Origin: Liolophura sinensis
Lineage: Eukaryota > Mollusca > Polyplacophora > Chitonida > Chitonidae
Reading direction: 5' to 3'
NCBI RefSeq assembly: GCF_032854445.1
Contig: NC_088301.1
Span: 29,498,402-29,562,401, forward strand
DNA length: 64,000 nt
Under the pieces are notes generated by a model. It ran no database searches, was not told where the DNA came from, and worked only from the letters and a program-made list of their open reading frames with translations. Position numbers and translations under genes: made by a program. The first letter of the stretch is position 1. Each line of letters begins with the position of its first letter. Positions 57,015 to 64,000 of this stretch are shown here, piece by piece.

Positions 57015-57245
57015 GTAGCTCAAAAATAGTCTGTTAATTTTAACAGAAAGACCCTAGAATATATTGTTACTATAACATAATGCTGTGTCACATTCAACAT
57101 AATATTATGTTAGCCTAATACAATCTTTATGTTGAATCAATAGAATTCGTGTGCTATATTCAACAATAATCTGCAGCAATGATAGAAATACATTCTAGCA
57201 CCACTCAGACTTTCTGTTAAATATAACAGATTGGTTTTAGAGCAC
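57015..57245 (+). mobile_element. MITE with subterminal palindromes (best copy)
   Basis: The left end GTAGCTCAAAAATAGTCTGT-TAATTTTAACAGAAAGAC and the inverted right end GTGCTCTAAAACCAATCTGT-TATATTTAACAGAAAGTC are imperfect terminal inverted repeats. Each contains a TCTGTTA..TAACAGA palindrome able to form its own hairpin. There is no coding capacity. Two further copies lie at 10186 and 50291. Confidence 0.75.
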
Positions 57246-57306
57246 TTTTCCCCCTTAATGTTTAGCTAACGATCCCGTTTCTAAACAGCCTTATTGTCTC
57301 GCTTTG

Positions 57307-57509
57307 GCGTTTTACTGCTAAACTGGACCTGTCCAATTTACCTAGCTTTCACTCTGTAGCTCTCCTTCGATTTGCTCATCAGTAGAAGTGCTGTATTTGT
57401 AGCTATACACATCTAGGCAGGTGCCCCTTCATTGTATTACTTTGTATGACATACTATTCCATGGTGCCTTTGTCGATTAAACTTAAAATCGTGGTGGTGG
57501 TGTAGATCG
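57307..57509 (+). repeat. Dispersed direct repeat, copy 1
   Basis: It shares AGCTTTCACTCTGTAGCT, GCCCCTTCATTGTATTACTT and GTGGTGGTGGTGT with 60842-61027 in the same order and orientation, at clearly less than full identity. It may be an interspersed repeat family or an old duplication. Confidence 0.75.
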
Positions 57510-57944
57510 CTCTTTGACTATACCCGAAAGTATGCTCTGCAGCAAAGACCATCAGTACTGTATCTAGCGCTTGAACAAAGAGGTCGGCTAGTTGATTCCA
57601 CCTGAATGACTTTGATGTCAGGAGAATTGGTGGGTAACTGGAGAGGTGCTTTGTCTAGTGTTCTTCACTCCTCCAGCTGACCACCGTCATACAACTCACA
57701 CAGCCTTCTGTTTCGCGATAAATGGAGTCAAAATAAATCAATATCAGCGAAAAGACTAGATTACTCGACATCTTTGTGAAAGTATATAGTGTACTATGTA
57801 AAGCTGGTATAACAAGGCATCGCCACACAGTACTGTGTAAAGCTGGTATAACTTAAACCATCGCGACACAGTGGCTGTTTTCTTGACGCATATAAGTCTT
57901 ATATATGATGTGATATGTTTTCCAATATTGTCATTGAGGGGAAA

Positions 57945-58157
57945 TTCTTACCAATGCGGTCGCTGTGAGTTCAAGTCCAGCTCATGCTGGCTTCCACTCC
58001 GGCCATACGTGAAAAGGTCTGACATCAACCTACCGATGGTGGTGGGTTTCCCCGGGCTCTGCTCGGTTTCCTCCCACCATAATGTTGGCCACCGTCGTAT
58101 AAGTGAAATATTCTCGAGAACGGCGTAAAACACCAGTCAAATAAATAAATAGATAAA
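57945..58157 (+). mobile_element. 5'-truncated SINE copy
   Basis: It starts inside the head (ACCAATGCGGTCGCTGTGAG, then TTCAAGTCCAGCTCATGCTG) and runs to ACGGCGTAAAACACCAGTCA and AATAAATAAATAG. Confidence 0.88.
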
Positions 58158-59473
58158 TTGAGGGGAAACATCTAGAATCAGCAGAAATAGAAGCATATGC
58201 ATTCATACATTATCTTCACTATATACGTTTATTCATTCTGTACTTAAAACTGATAACATCTGTGACACCATGCAGGAGCCTTAAGTTGCTGATGTGGAAG
58301 TCCTCTAGAAATTTCTAGTACACTTGTTGCACCCGACATAAAACGGGACCACTGCATCTTGTACTGTTAGCATCAAGTGGATTTGACATAGCCATGATGA
58401 CAGTTTATATAGTTTGTATCTACATTCTGTTTAGGTTAATGTCATTTCTCTTTTCCAAACCCTCCGTCGTGCCAAATGTTCTATCATTTCGTAAGTTTGT
58501 TTACTTTATCTAAGCCTTCCTGAAGAATGAGTCACTTCGTCTACAGCGATGAAGTGGATGCATATGGATTGAAAATACCATGGCGCCTGTCCGCATGCCT
58601 AGGCATGAATACACGGGCTTAGTGGTCAGAACTGACACAGAAGCAGCCTACACACCTTCATAATGTCCGCCGTTCTCTCATGCTTCGTTGCAGTATAATC
58701 ATAGACCAAAAGGAGCGGTGCTTGTAATTCCTCCGAGTTACAGGTTAATCAAAGCTAGGTCATTCTGTGACCTCACGTCTGCAGATCGACTTTAGTCGGA
58801 TACTCTCATTGGTAACGACAGATTCTTCCCTTTAGCACTTTATTGGTTAAAATGTTCCACATATTTGAATTAAAACCAATATGCCAGTCAGCCCTGAATT
58901 AGATAAAATGATGACCTCTGGTGTAGGGCAAGAATGAGCTTACACAGTGAAGGAAACAAGGTCTTCCACGCCCAGCTCCTTCTTCAAATTCGTGAAACAT
59001 ACCCCGCAAGAAAATGTCTGTAAAATTCATCGTTGTCGGGAAATCTTGTTTCATTAATTTTCAGATGACATCCTATTATAAACATGTCGGCGTCAAAGGT
59101 AACCTAGTGGATTTTTAGATTAACGGAAGAGGTAATACCCTGTATCAAGACGACATTCTGCCATTCGCACATATCAGAGGCAACAAGATAATAATTGTTG
59201 TACATTCCTTCAAAAGGACAGTGTTAATTCCATACACACAGTGAAGACATTCCTAACTGATTATTACCGCTGAGGGAAAGATTCTACCAGCTGTGTGTCC
59301 ATAAGGGTAAACTGAACATTCTACATGGAGTCATTTAGTGTAATGGTTGTTTACAAATTATATTGTCAAGTCTCAATGTTGAACTCAGCCATCAGTATTG
59401 TGGAAAGGGGACGTCAATTCATCTGCTGATAATTTACACGACATTGCATTCTTCTCAGCGTTCACCAAGGGCT
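58158..59473. other. Region downstream of CABIT-like paralog 2
   Basis: No gene was recognised. It lies 3' of the minus-strand paralog 2 and probably includes its 3' UTR. I could not place a convincing minus-strand AATAAA signal. Confidence 0.55.
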
Positions 59474-60207
59474 TTATGAAGTTCCATTTGTTAGCGGCTT
59501 GTACGTGATCTTGGCAAGAAACTTGTCCACGTGGCTGTCAGCAAAAATCAAAGTTTTCCTTAAAGCCTCGTGACTTTTGGCCGGTGGGGTCTGGACTGCT
59601 CTTTGATATTTCACCTCTGTGTGTAACGGTAACTCAATCAACTGATTCCCACGGGAGTGAAGAGTGCATGCTACGACGGCATTGAAGGGCACAGTTTCCA
59701 ACAACTCAATACTATTGTCTTGTTGTCGCTTGGTTTTCTTTGTGAACTTAAGTTCATTCTTGTCACCTATTGGATATACTCTTACCGGTAACTCTGTTCT
59801 TGTAAGGACCTCCTTCACTCTATGTACGCTTACGGTATCATACGCATCGGTATGGCGATTTTTCCCCAGGTCTACAATGTAAAATTGCCCCTCTTGTTTA
59901 ACTCGCAACAAAGCAATTTTTCTGCTGCTCGTAGAAACCTTCAAGAACCTTTCCAGCTTTCGTTTGACCTTCCCTCTCAGATTGCTATATTTGATGTAAC
60001 CTTCGTACATAGAGTTCACTGTCAAACACTCATTACCGTCAATGTGACCTTTGACATAATCGGCGCCGTTCTCGGGTCGTGACAATTCGTAATAACATGT
60101 TATCTCCGTGCACGTAAGGAAAACACGTGGCATGATTTCCAGCACTTTGGAAATCGACCTAATGCCATTAACCTGGTCAGGAGAGTTGCTTTCAAAAGTG
60201 AACCAAC
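59474..60207 (-). CDS. CABIT-like paralog 2, exon 2 (243 residues)
   Basis: The acceptor on the minus strand is CTTATTTTTTACAG, followed by GT-TGG-TTC (completing Gly, then Trp-Phe). It begins WFTFESNSPDQVNGI and ends in a stop after NGTS. Intron phase and the Gly-Trp-Phe junction are identical to paralog 1. Confidence 0.85.
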
Positions 60208-61987
60208 CTGTAAAAAATAAGACAAAGATATGCTTTAGTAAACAGCAGTGTCATTTCCCATGTGAGTTCATAGATGACAGAAACAATAAAATATGACAGG
60301 GGCACAGGCAAGACATTGATCATGTAAAAATGACAAATGTTCATTTAATAAAGATGCGGGGTCGGTTTGGTGAAGCAGTCGCTAAACTGCGCCTGGCGTC
60401 ATTTCCATGACAACATACTCTAAAGAGACAAGTTGCCATGGTAAATGCGCTTGGCGCAGCGTTGTGACAGCTTTGTAAAACGGCCCCCCAGGGGATCGGG
60501 TCGTGGTCGAGTATCTTTCAATCTCACGGACAGACGAGGCACAATCCCGGCCTGTGACAGAGCATGTATACATTTACTGCTCTCGCTGTTCGTGTGGCCT
60601 TGTCTTCCACCAAGATGGTGTGTATATCTATACACGTGGGAAGTTCGTGAGTAGCTTGTCTATGATTAACGCTGACCATTCGGATTTCCTCCACCCATAA
60701 ATATGTCCGCAATAGTATAGGCCTAAGTAGAAAATGCTTGAGTTTGGCGATTAACAAAAATCAATAAATAAAACTCAAAATAAACAAAAATAATATTTCT
60801 ACTCCTAGCGAGGTACAATGTAAACAATTTTCCTCACTTTTGGGTTTTCAGTGCTAAATAGGACCTGACCAGCTTACCTAGCTCTCACTCTGTAGCTTTC
60901 CTTTTGGTCAGCTTATCAGCAGAAGTACTGTATAAATCTGGTTACCGTGCCCCTTCACTGTACTACTTTATATGCCATATTTAACAGTGCCTCTAGCTTA
61001 AACTTTAAATAGTGGTGGTGGTGTTGGTGTTCTGGAGGTACATTTATTTATTTGTTTGGTGTTTTACGCCGTTCTCAAGAATATCTGCCTTATACGAAGG
61101 CGGTTCAGAAGCTATACAGAGTCTAGGCTGTTTGTCTTTGAGTTCATACCTTAATATATAGGCCGTTTCTGAGTTGCGGGTCCTTTCAAGTGCTAAGATA
61201 CATGCACCGGTACTAAAGGGGCGTGGCGTAGCCTACATACGTTCACATTGTGATTATGCTTTCATGTGCGACCACACGAACCAGTTCTTAACTCAGTTTG
61301 CTACCCCTTTCTTCTGTATTTTTACGTAAGCCTTGTTGCTTGTGGAATATTTTCATGTCATTGGAGTCATGACACTGAAGATAATGTTTGTGGGCCGACG
61401 GGGAAAATCGCTTATATTTATTGTGGGTCTGACAGCAACCTGCGGATGGTCGTGGGTTTCTCCCGGGCTCTGCCTGGTTTCCTCCCACCATAATGCTGGC
61501 CGCCGTCGTATAAGTGAAATATTCTTGAGTATGGCGTAAAACACCGATCAAATAAATAACTAAATATATTTATTGTCTTTCGTTGATGTTAACTGAGGAG
61601 TGTCATAAGTGAAATATCTGTTTTTGGTATTTGTTAATTTACCAGCAAACAAGTTAAAGAGAACAAACTGTAGAAAAGCAAATATATCAGGGCTATAGCT
61701 TCAAGACATTAATCGCTATGTTTATCTAAGGCAGTATAAAAATAACTGAACCTACCCTTATATTCCGTAGGTATGAACGCTAGGCATTTTTCAGACGGGT
61801 TGGGCGTGGGTACACGGGCTAAAACTCGACTTCCGGAGACATCCCTGAAAAGGACCAGGATGTCTTGGGACGGGTCTGTATGGCCACTCCCATCACGGGC
61901 TGCCTTTATCACCTGCGGTAGGAATTCCGAGGATAAAATCTCCTTGATCGTCTGTGGTTTATCGTCCCATATAAAAGATGTATCCAT
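59474..61987 (-). CDS. CABIT-domain-like (THEMIS/GAREM-type) protein, paralog 2
   Basis: Minus-strand join 61987-61756 and 60207-59474, 321 residues. The first in-frame ATG after an upstream TGA starts MDTSFIWDDKPQTIKEIL. It aligns with paralog 1 throughout: FIWDDKPQTIKEIL / FTWAEETYRLSDL, LPQVIKAARDG / FPRVVNLEPDE, FIPTEYKG-WF / LIPDSYEG-WF, SISKVLEIMPRVFL / SIEQVAKAMPRKFF, and VHRVKEVLTRTELPVRVYPI / IYRMKDLIESCTFPMMVRLI. It lacks the Ser-rich N-terminus and the acidic tail, and ends in KITYKPLTNGTS. It is more basic (KRKLERFLK, KKTKRQQ) than paralog 1. A role in signalling is inferred from the family only. Confidence 0.68.
60842..61027 (+). repeat. Dispersed direct repeat, copy 2
   Basis: Counterpart of 57307-57509; shares AGCTCTCACTCTGTAGCTTT, GCAGAAGTACTGTA and GTGGTGGTGGTGTTGG. 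It lies in the paralog 2 intron and touches the SINE piece at 61040. Confidence 0.75.
61040..61107 (-). mobile_element. SINE 3' fragment
   Basis: Minus-strand tail ATTTATTTGTTTGGTGTTTT, ACGCCGTTCTCAAGAATATC, then TTATACGAAGGCGG. Confidence 0.8.
61427..61562 (+). mobile_element. 5'-truncated SINE copy
   Basis: It begins CTGACAGCAACCTGCGGATG, passes GGTTTCCTCCCACCATAATG and ends GGCGTAAAACACCGATCAAA with AATAAATAAC. It lies opposite in orientation to the host gene. Confidence 0.88.
61756..61987 (-). CDS. CABIT-like paralog 2, exon 1 (77 codons + 1 nt)
   Basis: It encodes MDTSFIWDDKPQTIKEILSS, FLPQVIKAARDGSGHTDPSQ, ILVLFRDVSGSRVLARVPTP and FIPTEYK, then one base before the GTAGGT donor. The frame is open for 29 more codons upstream with no ATG, so a 5' extension by splicing from another exon is not excluded. 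Confidence 0.78.
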
Positions 61988-64000
61988 GTTTGCTTTGTGT
62001 TGACTTGCCAGCGAAAATTTCTTTTCGGAGGAATTTGATTTCGTCACAAAGACAACAATCCTTACTCTTCAAGAAGTTCTAGTCTAGTCTAGTCAATGGT
62101 TTTGAGATTTGGGTGAACGCCAACCCTTCCGCTCGAATTAAATGCTGGGTGTTAGAAACCAGCTTATTGCCAACACAGACTTTTTGAAAAACAAATATTC
62201 ACACACTTGTTTGTCTTTGATGTACTCCGACATTGGTATAAATCCTCGTGTAGGCTTGGCTGTTCTTTTTATCTGGTGATCCCGTAACCTGAAGACAAGT
62301 TAATAAAATAATCACACCATACGACAGCCATTCAGCCTCGCAACTGAGATAGGACAGGTACACAAGTCCTCTGCCGGTCAATGTAAAGAAGGCCCTTTAA
62401 CGACGTCAGCCAAGAGCGAACCCATGTGAGCTGAAGAACGCAAACTAACCATCTTCCTTCGCCTCGATCAGTGATGTCAAGTCGCAAAGAGTTCAGATTT
62501 AGTATCCCATGACCTTCTCTGTGCATTAAGATAGGCGATACACATTCGAGCGCGAGAGGCCAGGAATTGCCCTAGAAAATGCACGTATAGTTGAGAATCA
62601 GTCGGACAAGATAGTAGCACTGTCTACACAAAAGATAGATTCCTCTTCAGTAACAACCAGCACCGATCTCTAGCTGAGACTTTGCTCAGTAAATGTCTAT
62701 CCCTTGAAAACTACCAACTCCCTGAGTTTTCGTGGGATGTACCCACTAGAAATGAAATTCGCATACAAACTCTCCCTGCTCACGATGACTCTAAGCACAG
62801 GCTTTCTATCAGACCGGTTCTTTCTCAATAGCTCCTTTTGGTCTATTCAATTCACAGAACTTTGGGACTTTTGTACCATAGAAAACCCCTGGACCGTAAA
62901 CGCGAGAATGCGGCTGTATAGCTATAATAGTTCTCCTTTAACATGTTTTGGTGCCGGGTTCTGTGTAAATAGGCCCCAAGCAAAAAACAGTCTGAACATT
63001 GCTACAGTGTTAACAGTATATTCAGAACATACCGTGAAGTATTAGTATACTGGGCTATACTTGAAGACATTTAAGTAGTGGTAAGCTGTAAGGCTATGAT
63101 CAGCTTTCGACGACATGTGTTAATCTCTCTTGTAATGTGGGCAAATGCTTGAGCTATGGGGCTGATGTATGCTGAAAACATGGGTCGCGTTTAAAGAATT
63201 TTGTAAATGACCACATTTGTGGGACCTTGCATGCATACACGTTTATGTACACTCTTAGGTTGTCTTAAACACACTTAAACAATCAATAAATCACCGTTTT
63301 ACCTTCAATATAAGATACATGGCTGGATTATTTATTTATTTATTTGATTGGCGTTTTACGCCGTACTCAAGAACATTTCACTTATACGACGGCGGCCAGC
63401 ATTATGGTGGGGGGAAACCGGGCACAGCCCGGGGGAAACCCACGACTATCCATTGGAAATGCTTCCGTTCCATCGTTATCCAGTCATTCACGTCTGCGGA
63501 CTGGTTAGCTCGTCAGTCCTGGGGAAAGTTTTCGAATTACATGCATCACTGAACATCCCAAATTATATGATGATCTATATTGAAAGGTTATGAAATGTGT
63601 AAAACTATAACGATCATCTCTATCTAATACGGTTTATGGCGAAAATATATATATATATATATACTTTCAACGCGATGTGAGGTCGGCCTATTCGGGTCGG
63701 TCACGCAAGGATGGGCAATAGCTATATGAACCTGAATATGAGCTTTATGGGCTGTGTTATAGCTGGTTGGGTGTGTTCTTACAGTTTAATGAGCTGTCGG
63801 CTATCTCCGAACTTGATAAAATATTTACCTTACCTGTGACCTAAATTTTAAATATCCTCGTATAGGCTCAATTTATTTCTTCTCATATACATATCATATG
63901 TTCAGTGGAATAAGTGGATATCTTGCAAATTACTACCTTCTCATTGGATTTTCGTTCACTTTTGCGGATAGGCCTACTGATACACTGACAATGGAAAGAT
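61988..64000. other. Region upstream of CABIT-like paralog 2
   Basis: No further gene is supported. Promoter elements for paralog 2 were not recognised. A SINE fragment lies at 63327 and a short TA tract at 63644-63662. Confidence 0.55.
63327..63452 (-). mobile_element. SINE 3' fragment
   Basis: Minus-strand tail and body: TTATTTGATTGGCGTTTTAC, GCCGTACTCAAGAACATTTC, CGGCGGCCAGCATTATGGTG. The head is missing. The tail repeat is TTTA, about four units. Confidence 0.88.

Larger units (their letters stand above)
60208..61755 (-). other. Intron of CABIT-like paralog 2
   Basis: 1548 bases, minus-strand donor GTAGGT and acceptor TTTTTTACAG. It holds two SINE pieces and copy 2 of a dispersed direct repeat. 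Confidence 0.8.

Overview
This is a eukaryotic nuclear window: GT-AG introns, intron-dominated genes, tRNA-derived SINEs, MITEs, microsatellites and long minisatellites. The commonest repeat is a tRNA-headed SINE whose 3' tail carries GCGTAAAACACCAATCAAAT followed by AAATA repeats. From memory, SINEs of this kind are common in molluscs, so a marine mollusc (or related lophotrochozoan) is the likely source. That is recognition, not a database result. All gene models below were built by hand from splice sites, reading frame and similarity to remembered families.

Layout. (1) About 3.5-36.3 kb, + strand: the 3' part of a NOL4/NOL4L-like gene (nucleolar protein 4 family). Nine coding exons join without any phase conflict (1722 nt, 573 codons plus stop) and end in the conserved C-terminal block. 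The exons for the N-terminus usual in this family are not seen and probably lie before the window. Two possible alternative first exons (ATG at 17348 and at 28472) splice in frame into downstream exons, so shorter isoforms from internal promoters are plausible. A 3' UTR of up to about 3 kb follows, with AATAAA signals at 38741 and 39293. (2) 44.3-49.1 kb, + strand: a two-exon gene for a 430-residue protein that resembles CABIT-domain (THEMIS/GAREM-type) signalling proteins. (3) 59.5-62.0 kb, - strand: a second, diverged two-exon gene for a 321-residue protein of the same family. It has the same phase-1 intron at the same point, between a Tyr-X-Gly end and a Trp-Phe start. The two lie tail to tail and look like an old inverted paralogous pair.

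The space between exons holds much repeat-driven structure: a 24-bp minisatellite with higher-order structure (11.7-13.1 kb), a 26-bp array right behind a conserved NOL4 exon (30.4-31.1 kb), a 70-bp array of about 23 copies (33.6-35.2 kb), a 28-bp array open in all three forward frames (47.4-47.9 kb), a MITE nested in a second SINE family (41.1-42.0 kb), a 1.2-kb TIR element (24.4-25.6 kb), three copies of a palindrome-ended MITE, and a duplicated block downstream of the first CABIT-like gene whose second copy is split by about 2.1 kb. A 48-bp piece spanning the acceptor of the first NOL4 exon in the window is duplicated around a (TA)n tract, giving a decoy acceptor that would shift the frame.

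No prokaryotic operon, CRISPR array, rRNA or free-standing tRNA gene was seen. The likeliest under-described biology is the CABIT-like pair and the possible internal promoters of the NOL4 gene.
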